This document shows positions 8,525 to 16,872 of a stretch of DNA of 64,000 bases, piece by piece. Position 1 is the first letter of the stretch. The number at the start of each line of letters is the position of its first letter. The notes beneath the pieces are model-generated. The model saw only the letters and a program-made list of their open reading frames with translations, was not told where the DNA came from and made no database searches. This DNA is from Eubacterium ramulus ATCC 29099 (GTDB lineage: Bacteria; Bacillota; Clostridia; Lachnospirales; Lachnospiraceae), in the NCBI RefSeq assembly GCF_000469345.1, contig NZ_KI271158.1, positions 5,967 through 69,966 on the forward strand, written 5' to 3'. The translations under genes and the position numbers were made by a program.

Positions 8525-9676
8525 ATGAAAATACTGGATTTGCCAGGAGGCGATGAACTATATCATTATAAAAAATCACTGGTTCTGAAATTTTCCGGTC
8601 CAAGGGACGTGGTGAGTACCGGACCGAACAATGGCGGATATCGCCGTGATTTGACGGCAGTGTTTAATAATGACTGCAATCCGGGTGGAGGAATGCCCTG
8701 CGGGATTGAGGCAGAAACTTATGAAAAACATATGGAGCTTCTGGCATCAAAGCAACTGGGATTAGATCCGCGGACCTGCACCGGACTTTCTACTGCTGCA
8801 CATATGGAAAATGCAGCAATCGAATGTATGAAATATGAAGATTTCACAGTTACAGCGATTGTCACAGCCGGAATTAATGTAAATGCCGTGCGTGTGGGGG
8901 ATCCGACGACCTGGCATGAACGTGCCGGAACTTATTTCGAGGTGATGTCCGGAACGATTAATATTTTACTTCATATTGATGCTGATCTGGCACCGGGGGC
9001 ACTGGTAAATGCGCTGGTGACCTGTACAGAAGCAAAGACGGCTGCCATACAGGAACTTCTGGCACCGAGCAGATATTCCCATGGATTGGCTACCGGTTCC
9101 GGAACAGACGGTACGATCGTGGTCAGCAATCCGGAGTCTGGGGTTTATCTGACGAATGCAGGAAAGCATTGTAAATTGGGTGAATATATAGGTCTTGTCG
9201 TGAAAAAAGCTGTGAAACAGGCTCTGTACAATCATTGTTATATGGGACCGGAATATCAGCATGACATACTGAATCGAATGGATCGTTTCGGAATTACCCG
9301 GGGCAGTCTCTGGGAACGGTATCAGAAGCTTTGTCAGGAACGGCAGCAGCCGGCAGGAACGAGGATAGATTTTATGACCTGCCTTGACCGGATAAAAAGA
9401 AATAACCGTCTTGTGACAAATACGTCTCTTTTTGCACATCTGCTGGATCAGATGGATTGGGGAATGCTGGGAATAGAGGAAGTTTCTGAGGCTGCAAAAC
9501 AGATGTTACAGCTGGCTGGAATGCCGCTGCAATGCTGGAAGTTCCGGGAGGAAATGTTGCCGGAAGATGATGTTGCGGCTAAGGATGTGATTGAATGGTT
9601 AGCAGATAATTATGGAAATTGTCTTGCAGAGTTTATCTCAGTCGAGAAGACTCCCACTTCTGCAAGTGGTGAGTAA
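8525..9676 (+). CDS. Adenosylcobinamide amidohydrolase (CbiZ), 3' end altered by an insertion
   Basis: CbiZ cleaves the amide bond of the corrinoid nucleotide loop, letting cells salvage and remodel cobamides. Family signatures are GLSTAAHMENAA (87-98), GTINILLHIDADLAPGALVNA (143-163, shortened in the family to a G-T-I-N core), CTEAKTAAIQELL (167-179) and ATGSGTDG (189-196). The catalytic part ends near residue 235; residues 240-369 form an extra C-terminal region I cannot assign. The last 13-14 codons (from about 9633) lie in the structured insertion described separately, so the native C-terminus appears lost. It lies near the corrinoid methyltransferase cluster, which needs a specific cobamide. 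Confidence 0.85.
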   Translation: MKILDLPGGDELYHYKKSLVLKFSGPRDVVSTGPNNGGYRRDLTAVFNNDCNPGGGMPCGIEAETYEKHMELLASKQLGLDPRTCTGLSTAAHMENAAIECMKYEDFTVTAIVTAGINVNAVRVGDPTTWHERAGTYFEVMSGTINILLHIDADLAPGALVNALVTCTEAKTAAIQELLAPSRYSHGLATGSGTDGTIVVSNPESGVYLTNAGKHCKLGEYIGLVVKKAVKQALYNHCYMGPEYQHDILNRMDRFGITRGSLWERYQKLCQERQQPAGTRIDFMTCLDRIKRNNRLVTNTSLFAHLLDQMDWGMLGIEEVSEAAKQMLQLAGMPLQCWKFREEMLPEDDVAAKDVIEWLADNYGNCLAEFISVEKTPTSASGE

Positions 9677-9825
9677 TAACAAGTCTTTCTCAGTGGGAGT
9701 ACAATCTCCGACTGAGATAAACGCTCCGCGAGGATGTGCAGTGATTCTGAGAAGAATATGTCAGCTTTCGCTGACCAGATTCACGCACCAAGTCTCACGT
9801 GCGTTCGACTTGAAACTTGAATATA
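9633..9825 (+). mobile_element. IS200/IS605-like right-end remnant or MITE
   Basis: About 190 bases of nested hairpins: TTATCTCAGTCG (9633-9644) with CGACTGAGATAA (9709-9720), enclosing ACTCCCACT (9650-9658) with AGTGGGAGT (9692-9700). GTCAGC-TTTC-GCTGAC (9760-9775) and CGCAC/GTGCG (about 9784-9803) follow. Dense subterminal hairpins at a 3' end resemble right ends of IS605-family elements, where they overlap the tnpB tail and its guide RNA. No transposase is present, so this is a remnant or non-autonomous derivative. It supplies the final codons of cbiZ. The family assignment is from memory of the layout, not a match. Confidence 0.5.
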
Positions 9826-9862
9826 AAAGTTGCCAGCGTGATTGATACGCTGGCAACTTTTG
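9826..9862. terminator. Bidirectional terminator
   Basis: A perfect 15-bp stem, AAAAGTTGCCAGCGT (9826-9840 region) and ACGCTGGCAACTTTT (to 9861), with a short loop. T-runs on both strands let it serve cbiZ on the plus strand and the PII-like gene on the minus strand. Confidence 0.8.
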
Positions 9863-9896
9863 AATTTTTCCACATCCTAAAGCAGTTCGCCATAAT

Positions 9897-10586
9897 TTAG
9901 ATACCGACTACCGAATCTATTGGTAAGGACAGAACAATTCCCTGCGCCTCACTGTGCATGCCACATTTTTCACCAATACATTTCATCAGATCCACTTTGT
10001 TAGATGATTCAACCAAAATCAAAACAATTTCTTTTTCATCCTGAACGCTGAGTCCCCAAAAACTGGTTGCTTCTTTGTTTCCTATACGTCGGCTGCGAAT
10101 TACGGTGCCGCCTTTTACTCCTTGCGCACGCACTACTTCCATAACTTCTTCGCTGAAACCTCTGTTTACGATTGCTGCAACAAGAGTATATTTTGTTTCT
10201 GACATACTGTTTTCTTCCTTTCCTGCTATATTCAGCAATTCTTTTCCTGTATTTCGGGCAAGAATGCGTAAAATCAGATTATTTGCTCCACTTAATGGCA
10301 TAGTAAATGCGATACCACTGTTTGCTCTGTTTAATTGTAATTCAGAATTTAATTTATTTAACAGGATTTCTGATAAATTTTTCGGAATCATACTGATGAG
10401 AACACTTTTATCAATGTTTCCAAGTCCAAGTACATCCATAATCTCGCTTGTAGCTGTTCCTTCTGCATGAAAGCGGTATTGCAACGGCAGTGCGCCCTTT
10501 CGAAACATTTCCGCTGCCCGGTCAGCAAGTTTGGGTGTAGCGATTAATACTAATAACTGAAAGGATACTTTTTTTTCATTTTCCAT
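9897..10586 (-). CDS. PII-like signalling protein, tandem domains
   Basis: A 229-residue cytosolic protein with two ferredoxin-like halves (about 10-110 and 115-229). The second half has the PII-like pattern KYTLVAAIVNRG...GVKGGTVIRSRR. PII domains bind nucleotides or other small effectors and control a partner protein. The partner here is evidently the DUF1538 membrane protein, whose stop codon lies one base from this start. DUF1538/PII pairs are a recurring arrangement in Clostridia, to my knowledge. The ATG at 10586 was chosen for the GAGGAGG nine bases upstream; an in-frame ATG at 10595 overlapping the previous gene is an alternative. The regulated solute is unknown. Confidence 0.7.
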   Translation of the reverse strand: MENEKKVSFQLLVLIATPKLADRAAEMFRKGALPLQYRFHAEGTATSEIMDVLGLGNIDKSVLISMIPKNLSEILLNKLNSELQLNRANSGIAFTMPLSGANNLILRILARNTGKELLNIAGKEENSMSETKYTLVAAIVNRGFSEEVMEVVRAQGVKGGTVIRSRRIGNKEATSFWGLSVQDEKEIVLILVESSNKVDLMKCIGEKCGMHSEAQGIVLSLPIDSVVGI

Positions 10587-10587
10587 T

Positions 10588-12111
10588 TTACTCATCCTCC
10601 TCAAGATCAACGATCATATCACAATCATCGGCTATCACTGCTCTTTCTGTCGGGGTGCCTTTTCCGGTTTTTAGTTTGTATACGAGTCCCATCAGCTGTA
10701 TTGCGATCAATGGTGTTAATGCAACAAGTGCAACCACGCCGAAGGCATCGGTCATCAGGTTTCCTCCGAGAGCCTCACAGACCCCAATACTAAGCGGCAA
10801 CAAGAAGGTTGATGTCATTGGACCGCTGGCAACCCCGCCTGAGTCAAATGCAATACCAATGAAGATATCCGGAACAAATCGGGACAATACGAGGGCAATA
10901 AAATATCCGGGAATCACAAACCAATGAATGGAAACTCCTGTAAGCACACGAAGCATTGCAAGAGCAACGCTGGCAGCTACACCAATTGACATACAGTGAT
11001 CCATCATTTTTACGGAAATTGCACCGTTTGTAACTGTTTCTACCTGATGGTTCAGTACTTGAATTGCCGGTTCTGCTTTTACGATATAATAACCAATCAA
11101 AGCTCCGAGAGGAAGCAAGATCCAATTAAAAGACAGTTCCGCCAATTGTTTTCCCAGATAAGCTCCAACTGGTGCAAAACCAACATTTGCACCGCAAAGA
11201 AACAGAACCAGGCCAATATATGTATATATAAAACCAATCATAATACGTCGGATCTGCCATTTATGATAGCGTCCGGTAAGCATTTGGAATATAAAAAATA
11301 CTACAATGATCGGCAGCAGTGCTATCAGAACTTCACGGGCATATAATGGCAAGCCCCGGGCAAATATGCGGGCAACATCCTGTGTGGTAACAACTGTTTC
11401 TACATCTTCAAGAACATACGCTGCTTGTGTAGGTTTATAGAAACAGCCCAGGATTAAAACAGCCAGTATCGGACCTATACTGGAAAGTGCGACCAGGCCG
11501 AAACTATCATCTGCCGAATTCTTATCACTTCGCACAGAAGCGAGTCCCACACCTACGGCCATAATAAAAGGCACTGTCATAGGTCCTGTTGTAACACCAC
11601 CAGAATCAAAAGCTACGGCTAAAAACTCTTTCGGCACAAAGAATGATGTAAGAATCAGAGCTGCATAACAGATAATCAATAATACAGACAGGCTGATCTT
11701 ATATCGAATACGAACAAGTGCAAGTGCAAGAAAAAGACCAACGCCAAGTGCCACTGTTATAATCAATACCATATTAGGGACGGAGGGAACCTGATTAGCA
11801 AGAATCTGCAGATCCGGTTCAGATATCGTAATGATGATTCCCATAATCAGACCTGTCAGTAAAACAGTAATGAGCTTTTTCAATTTTGAAATCTGTACAC
11901 CTACCCCTTCTCCGATCGGTGTCATGGACATCTCAGCACCGAGCTGAAAGAATCCCATTCCAACAATCAGCATAATTGCACCGGTAAGGAACATCACAAT
12001 AGTGCCAAGCTCCATAGGAATCAGAAAAATACTGATCATCAAAACAATACCAGTAATAGGAAGAACTGCAGAAAGTGACTCTCGGATTTTTTCTTTTAAT
12101 TTTAAATTCAA
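10588..12111 (-). CDS. DUF1538 family integral membrane protein
   Basis: A 507-residue protein with about 12-14 membrane segments arranged as two homologous halves. The duplicated signature is AFDSGGVTTGPMT near residue 168 and AFDSGGVASGPMT near 420, each followed by a DxFGxVAL segment, as in the DUF1538 family. The internal repeat suggests a channel or transporter with inverted or tandem symmetry, but I know of no established substrate. The start is TTG at 12111, with GAAGGAGG upstream and no better ATG. It is translationally linked to the downstream PII-like gene. Confidence 0.85.
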   Translation of the reverse strand: MNLKLKEKIRESLSAVLPITGIVLMISIFLIPMELGTIVMFLTGAIMLIVGMGFFQLGAEMSMTPIGEGVGVQISKLKKLITVLLTGLIMGIIITISEPDLQILANQVPSVPNMVLIITVALGVGLFLALALVRIRYKISLSVLLIICYAALILTSFFVPKEFLAVAFDSGGVTTGPMTVPFIMAVGVGLASVRSDKNSADDSFGLVALSSIGPILAVLILGCFYKPTQAAYVLEDVETVVTTQDVARIFARGLPLYAREVLIALLPIIVVFFIFQMLTGRYHKWQIRRIMIGFIYTYIGLVLFLCGANVGFAPVGAYLGKQLAELSFNWILLPLGALIGYYIVKAEPAIQVLNHQVETVTNGAISVKMMDHCMSIGVAASVALAMLRVLTGVSIHWFVIPGYFIALVLSRFVPDIFIGIAFDSGGVASGPMTSTFLLPLSIGVCEALGGNLMTDAFGVVALVALTPLIAIQLMGLVYKLKTGKGTPTERAVIADDCDMIVDLEEDE

Positions 12112-12188
12112 TGTATGCCCTCCTTCTAAAAATCATAGTATATGGAATAATAAAATACATGGTTGAGATTGCTTCCAAGCAATTATAT

Positions 12189-13223
12189 TTAACATTCTAT
12201 TGCTACCTTGATCACGCCGTCTCTTTTATTTTCAAAAAGATCATAGGCTTCGTCGATCCTGCTAAGTGGATAAGTGTGTGTGATCAGCGGTTCTGTATTG
12301 ATTTTGCCGTCTGCAATCAATTTCAGTGTTTCTTCACAATCGCAGCCATCCACTCCTCCTGTTTTAAAAGTAAGATTCTTGCCATACATATCCGGTAGTG
12401 GTAAGGGCTGGGCTTTATCATAAAGTGCCACTATCGTTACGATCGCATTTGGTCTTGCACATTCCCATGCCAGCCGAAAAGTAGATTCTGCTCCTGCAAC
12501 TTCAAGAACAACATCTGCGCCACCATGCTCAGTGTTTGTCTGAACAAAATCAAAGCATTCTTCCGGCGAAACAGTAAGAACATCAGGATAATGTTTTTTA
12601 ATGAAGTGTATACGATTTTCATCTTTTTCGCACATGATGATATGCTTCGGATTCTTTAGGATAACGGACAGTAAGGTACAGATACCTGTAGGTCCGGCAC
12701 CAATGATCAGGACGGTGTCATCTTCTGTAATCTCGGAAATACGTGCTGCCCAATAACCGGTAGCAAGAACATCTCCTACAAATAAAGCCTGTCTGTCCGT
12801 AACTTTATCTGGAATTTTATTCAGTCCCTGATCTGCAAATGGCACACGGACATATTCTGCCTGACCGCCATCAATACGGCAGCCAAGAGCCCAGCCGCCA
12901 TTTTTGTCGGTACAGTTATTTACATATCCTTTCCTGCAGAAAAAACATTCCCCGCAAAAGGTTTCTACATTTACCGTTACTCGCTCTCCCGGCTTCACTT
13001 TCGTTACAGCACTTCCAACTTCTTCCACGATTCCAACCATCTCATGGCCGACTGTAATGCCCGGAATTGCTCTTGGAACGCTTCCGTGCTTAATGTGAAG
13101 GTCACTGGAACAAATGCTGGCAAGTGTCACCTTTACAATGGCATCCTTTTCATGCACCAGCACGGGTTTCGGTTTTTCCATTAATTTGAAAATTCCTTTT
13201 GAAACATATGTATAAGTTTGCAT
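12189..13223 (-). CDS. Zinc-dependent medium-chain alcohol dehydrogenase
   Basis: A 344-residue NAD(P)-dependent dehydrogenase. Catalytic zinc ligands appear in CSSDLHIKHG and in GHEMVGIVEEVG. Four structural-zinc cysteines are in CGECFFCRKGYVNNC, and the Rossmann turn is GAGPTGICTL. The protein resembles sorbitol/threonine-dehydrogenase-like members; the exact alcohol is not determinable. The ATG at 13223 is preferred over one at 13238 because GAGGGGG lies at proper spacing. It follows the DUF1538 gene in reverse, 77 bases upstream of it on the same strand, with no clear terminator between. Confidence 0.85.
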   Translation of the reverse strand: MQTYTYVSKGIFKLMEKPKPVLVHEKDAIVKVTLASICSSDLHIKHGSVPRAIPGITVGHEMVGIVEEVGSAVTKVKPGERVTVNVETFCGECFFCRKGYVNNCTDKNGGWALGCRIDGGQAEYVRVPFADQGLNKIPDKVTDRQALFVGDVLATGYWAARISEITEDDTVLIIGAGPTGICTLLSVILKNPKHIIMCEKDENRIHFIKKHYPDVLTVSPEECFDFVQTNTEHGGADVVLEVAGAESTFRLAWECARPNAIVTIVALYDKAQPLPLPDMYGKNLTFKTGGVDGCDCEETLKLIADGKINTEPLITHTYPLSRIDEAYDLFENKRDGVIKVAIEC

Positions 13224-13327
13224 TATTTTCCCCCTCATTTTCTTATAAATTCTGCTGCCCGGAAGATATCTACTTTACTTGTGCGCTAGATTTTAAGTAT
13301 TATAGTTCACTCTCCGTTTATGGATTA

Positions 13328-14071
13328 TTACCGGATACGCCATTGCCAAATAATAAACAGGATAAGAAGGTGCGCCGGATAAAAAGCATAGCAGAAATAC
13401 TTGAACCATTTGCTATGGTATCCCTGTTCTCTGTTATATAACCAGATTGGAATAAGTGCCAGTAATGCAAAACTCTGCTGTGGAATCTCAAAATGATGTC
13501 CCAGAATAGTTACCGGATAATACAGATCTCCAAGCATAACTACATTTAAATAGTACATTCCGGCAAATTGTGCCACAAAAGAAACCCATGTCTTTTTTCG
13601 GAAAAAGTAAAAAAGCAATACTGTCAGTATTCCCGCTGCATTGTAATCTACCATGGATATGGTTCCAAGCAGATAGTCCATGAAAAGAACAAGACAAATT
13701 ATAAGAAGCAGTATCCATTGCTTTTGTTTCTTTTTTGCTTTTTCAATAATCTGTATTGATAACAGACCTAACAGAAATGTCCACAGTACGTTTTGATGAA
13801 ACGGGTAAATTGCAGAACTTCCCATAATCAAGTTGAATGGTATTTCTGAAATTACAGCAAATAAAAAAAGTCGCTGCATATATTTTTTTACATTCGAAGT
13901 ATAATAACATCCTTCCGCAATCATAAATGCAAAGATCGGAAATGCGAGCCTTCCTATGCATGTCAGCCATTCCTGTGCCGGAAATAGTGTCGCCCACAAA
14001 TGATCGCATAGCATAAATAACATTGCTAAAATATGTAGTGTAAATGAATTGATTCCTCTTTTTTTTTCCAT
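13328..14071 (-). CDS. TraX-family membrane protein
   Basis: A 247-residue protein with about eight hydrophobic helices. It opens with the TraX pattern (KKRGINSFTLHILAMLFMLCDH, then GRLAFPIFAFMIAEG). TraX of the F plasmid acetylates pilin, but chromosomal Firmicute members are of unknown function and are usually not linked to conjugation. No conjugation genes adjoin it here. A weak ribosome binding site precedes the ATG. The gene is intact. Confidence 0.8.
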   Translation of the reverse strand: MEKKRGINSFTLHILAMLFMLCDHLWATLFPAQEWLTCIGRLAFPIFAFMIAEGCYYTSNVKKYMQRLFLFAVISEIPFNLIMGSSAIYPFHQNVLWTFLLGLLSIQIIEKAKKKQKQWILLLIICLVLFMDYLLGTISMVDYNAAGILTVLLFYFFRKKTWVSFVAQFAGMYYLNVVMLGDLYYPVTILGHHFEIPQQSFALLALIPIWLYNREQGYHSKWFKYFCYAFYPAHLLILFIIWQWRIR

Positions 14072-14614
14072 AGGCTCCTTCCCATCTATCTAGGCATATA
14101 TATTCCTGCAATTTCTTTATTTCGTAAAATTTAAGCTTGATTAATAACTCCAACTGATTATTTCCAAACTCTTGTTAACCACTGTTCATTTTCTTTCCCA
14201 AAAACCGAATATGCACATCAAATCGCTTATTTTATTATATCACAGCGACATATTGTCCCGCCATCATTTTTCAAGACATATGTATCTGACGGATTCGCAT
14301 ATTTGGTTATGTCCGTAATATAAGAATTTAATAACATCTGTCGGATTTCCGTCTGTTCTATAGGGCTGTCTTTTGCAGGAATAGCAGGATGCACTTGATG
14401 TTATTAAAAAAAGCCATCAACATTCTGGGAAAATGACAGAAACCATTTACCTCGAAGTTACTCTTTCGCTCTTTTTGACTTCATGTTCATTATTGAGCTT
14501 GTTGTTAATTGATAATTCAAGTATAATAAACTCTATACGAGAAATGCACGTCTTGCATGAGGACTTAAATATTGATAATCCTCATGTTTGGAGATATACG
14601 GGGAGGAAATTCTC
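14072..14614. other. Intergenic region with promoter and hairpin of the XRE gene
   Basis: This 543-base gap between divergent genes has no supported gene; a 145-codon frame starting at 14433 overlaps the XRE gene out of frame and lacks a ribosome binding site. Its last 120 bases hold the XRE promoter and an inverted repeat, CATGAGGA (14556-14563) with TCCTCATG (14579-14586), which could be an operator or a leader hairpin. Confidence 0.5.
14499..14527 (+). promoter_or_regulatory. Promoter of the XRE-family gene
   Basis: TTGTTG (14499-14504) and a perfect TATAAT (14522-14527) are spaced by 17 bases, 88 bases before the chosen start. The 8-bp inverted repeat at 14556-14586 lies in the transcribed leader. 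Confidence 0.6.
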
Positions 14615-15130
14615 ATGGGTAAGCAATCCACCAGGGAAAACAAAACAATTTACCAGCTTTGCCGAGAAGCGGCAGGACTTACAAGAGCAGAGGCCAGTGA
14701 AAAAATGGATGCCGTCTCATATTCAAAAATTGAAAAATTTGAATATGAAACACAAGAACCTACGCCTTATGATATCCTCCAGATGGCAGATGCCTATAAA
14801 AGACCAGAGCTTTGCAATTATTATTGCTCTCACAAATGCGAAATCGGCCACCGTTATGTTCCAGAAGTAGAAGTGACCGATCTGTCAAATATCATTTTGG
14901 AGACAATTGCCAGTCTAAATGAAATCAATCCTCTTACCGGTCGTCTGATCCAGATTGCCCGTGACGGTAAGATCAGCGATGATGAAATGAAAGATTTTGC
15001 TTATATTAGTAAAAAACTTGATGAAATTTCTTTAGCCATAGACTCTTTGAATCTTTGGGTAGATAAGACCGCCGGAGAACAGGGGCTTAATCTTGAGCTC
15101 TTAAATGCCGAGAAAGAAAAATTGAAATAA
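14615..15130 (+). CDS. XRE-family helix-turn-helix protein
   Basis: A 171-residue protein with an N-terminal Cro/CI-type helix-turn-helix (YQLCREAAGLTRAEASEKM, then SYSKIEKFEYE, about residues 12-45). A cysteine/histidine cluster follows near 67-82 (CNYYCSHKCEIGH), then a helical C-terminal region. The start at 14615 has GGGGAGG upstream. It converges on two small minus-strand genes with a shared terminator. The cysteine cluster could bind a metal, which would be unusual for a plain XRE repressor; that is inference. Function unknown. Confidence 0.7.
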   Translation: MGKQSTRENKTIYQLCREAAGLTRAEASEKMDAVSYSKIEKFEYETQEPTPYDILQMADAYKRPELCNYYCSHKCEIGHRYVPEVEVTDLSNIILETIASLNEINPLTGRLIQIARDGKISDDEMKDFAYISKKLDEISLAIDSLNLWVDKTAGEQGLNLELLNAEKEKLK

Positions 15131-15143
15131 TCCATAACGCGAC

Positions 15144-15179
15144 AAAAGGCAATGAACCATTTCTGACTCATTGCCTTTT
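15144..15179. terminator. Bidirectional terminator
   Basis: Perfect 12-bp arms AAAAGGCAATGA (15144-15155) and TCATTGCCTTTT (15168-15179) lie between the convergent XRE gene and the minus-strand 138-residue gene. Confidence 0.75.
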
Positions 15180-15182
15180 CCT

Positions 15183-15599
15183 TTACATACGCTGTAATTG
15201 ATTTACGATACTTTCTGTTCTTCGAATTGCTTCTTCTACCTGTCTTTTTGCATTATTGATTCTATCCTGAACCACCCAGTCCACAATAAAGCCATCAAAG
15301 AAATAATCCGCAAAAGAAAGAAAATCTCCAGTATCGATATTCAAGTTACATACCATATTTACATCATTTAATTCTCTACTGAAATTACGAAGATCATACT
15401 TTGCCTGTTCCATATTCCGTTTGGCCTGATCCATTTTAGAATGTTTTAACATCGTAGTGAAAAAGCCACCGCCAAACATATCTGCCAGTCCCCAGTTCTT
15501 TGCACTGTTTAGATTTTCTTTTGCTGTCTGAAGACTGTTCAAAGCTCTACGCCCAGCTTCAATTGCTTCTCTTTTTTCTTTTTCAATATCATATCCCAT
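15183..15599 (-). CDS. Conserved hypothetical helical protein (138 aa)
   Basis: A 138-residue protein made largely of two long amphipathic helices (about 5-75 and 108-136) around a short aromatic segment (DFLSFADYFFDGFIVDW). A glycine-rich patch (LADMFGGGFF) suggests membrane contact or oligomerisation. A ribosome binding site lies upstream of the ATG at 15599. A small membrane protein gene ends 22 bases upstream on the same strand, suggesting a two-gene operon. I do not recognise the family by name. Confidence 0.6.
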   Translation of the reverse strand: MGYDIEKEKREAIEAGRRALNSLQTAKENLNSAKNWGLADMFGGGFFTTMLKHSKMDQAKRNMEQAKYDLRNFSRELNDVNMVCNLNIDTGDFLSFADYFFDGFIVDWVVQDRINNAKRQVEEAIRRTESIVNQLQRM

Positions 15600-15621
15600 T
15601 CGTTTTCTACCTCCTGATCCA

Positions 15622-15837
15622 TTATGAATGTGACGTCACCAATGCTATAATGCCACCAATGATCAATAATGGAAAAGCAATGTACATCAGTCCACCTACA
15701 ACCATACCTATCAATATAACCGGGAAGAAAATAACTGTACAAAGTAATTTCATAATTCCCCAGGATGCTTTTAATCCAAATATAAAAAATTTTCCAACAA
15801 ACCAAATCATACAAATTGCAAATAATAACGATAACAT
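15622..15837 (-). CDS. Small two-span membrane protein (71 aa)
   Basis: A 71-residue hydrophobic protein with two predicted helices (about 2-20 and 36-66). The ATG at 15837 was chosen because AAGGAG lies six bases upstream; a longer frame to 15879 has no ribosome binding site. It precedes the 138-residue gene on the same strand and is probably co-expressed with it. No family recognised. Confidence 0.55.
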   Translation of the reverse strand: MLSLLFAICMIWFVGKFFIFGLKASWGIMKLLCTVIFFPVILIGMVVGGLMYIAFPLLIIGGIIALVTSHS

Positions 15838-16209
15838 TTTTTTCTCCTTCTGAAACTCATTCTGATATGCGTCTTTCATTTTTTCTGTTCTTTTTCTGAT
15901 AAATATTTGGATGTGTTCTTTATACCAAGCTTATTACTGAATGCTTAACATCAAACAATTGTTTAAATAATAGCTTCATAACTTTTCACCGCTCTCTCCA
16001 ACAGACATAATATGTTCTTTATAAGTACCATAATACCATGCCATTACACCTTAAAAAACATGTAAATCGAAGAATTAACCCATCTTATTTCACAGATTAT
16101 GATAAAACATAGATTTCCGGCTATAAGTCTCTACTTGTTCACAAAAAAATATAAAAAAGACCATCTACTACTTGTTTACGGTAAATGATCTTTTCATTGC
16201 AATATTTAA
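15838..16209. other. Intergenic region, nothing definite
   Basis: AT-rich and without a supported gene. An imperfect stem near 16162-16198 (AAAAGACCAT with ATGATCTTTT) may terminate the TetR remnant on the minus strand. Otherwise it presumably holds the promoter of the small membrane protein gene. Confidence 0.3.
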
Positions 16210-16459
16210 TTAAATATCATACTGAGCCGCTTGTCGTCCCTGCGAACTTGAAATAACCCAGTAACGTAAAATCTGGATAATACCACCTGAATAGTAAGCA
16301 GCTGCAACCTGTGGCACAATATCTTTCCGGAGTTTTACCGCATCTATTCTGTGTAGTTTCTCCAAAAAGGAAATTTGGATTTCCTCTGCAAGAATATTTT
16401 TGAGAGATGTCAATTATTTTACATTTGCTATTTAATTGTACGTTGCTTTTTTGCTCCAT
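16210..16459 (-). pseudogene. TetR-family regulator remnant
   Basis: Two pieces of a TetR-type regulator in different frames. The N-terminus (MEQKSNVQLNSKCKIID, from 16459) resembles the start of such proteins just before the helix-turn-helix. The C-terminal part, in another frame, ends with a typical TetR tail (AAYYSGGIIQILRYWV). Most of the DNA-binding domain is missing. It is divergent from an MMPL-transporter fragment, as intact TetR/MMPL pairs often are, so a single deletion event may have destroyed both. Confidence 0.6.
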
Positions 16460-16581
16460 ATACTTATCCTGATAAATTAGAAGACAAATGTCAAATAAAT
16501 ACGATATCTCGGTTAAAAAGCCAACAATACTGCAGAGTAATCTATAGATATAGATATCGAAATTGACAGTGGGAGGAAGAC

Positions 16582-16758
16582 ATGAAAAAATTTTACAGTG
16601 GTGTAATCAAATATCGCTATGTGATTATGGTGTTGTTTCTGATAGCTACATTGTTTTGTGGTTACAGCAGAAACCTGATAAAAGTGGACTATGATATGAA
16701 TGATTATCTTCCAGAAACGTCGCCGTCTACAGTATCGATATACATTCTTCTGTCATAG
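16582..16758 (+). pseudogene. N-terminal fragment of an MMPL/RND-family transporter
   Basis: GGGAGGAAG and an ATG introduce 58 codons matching the first helix and DYDMNDYLPETSPSTVS segment of MMPL/RND-superfamily exporters, which normally exceed 700 residues. A stop follows almost at once. The diguanylate cyclase region begins directly after it, so the rest of the gene was deleted. Confidence 0.7.
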
Positions 16759-16820
16759 ATGTATAAAGATTTTGCACAGTTCTTTTTTTTCATAAAACTT
16801 ATTCTGTTTTTCAACTTCTG

Positions 16821-16829
16821 TGATATAAT
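16821..16829 (+). promoter_or_regulatory. Extended -10 promoter of the diguanylate cyclase gene
   Basis: TG-A-TATAAT at 16821-16829 is an extended -10 box with no good -35. It lies 44 bases upstream of the GTG at 16873 and supports that start over an ATG at 16759, which would precede the promoter. Confidence 0.5.
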
Positions 16830-16872
16830 GCTTTATTATAAAAATTCCCATGGACAAAATGAGGTGAACCAA

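Noticed and set aside
14433-14870. 145-codon plus-strand frame overlapping the XRE gene
   Set aside because: No ribosome binding site, hydrophobic low-quality start and complete out-of-frame overlap with the better XRE gene.
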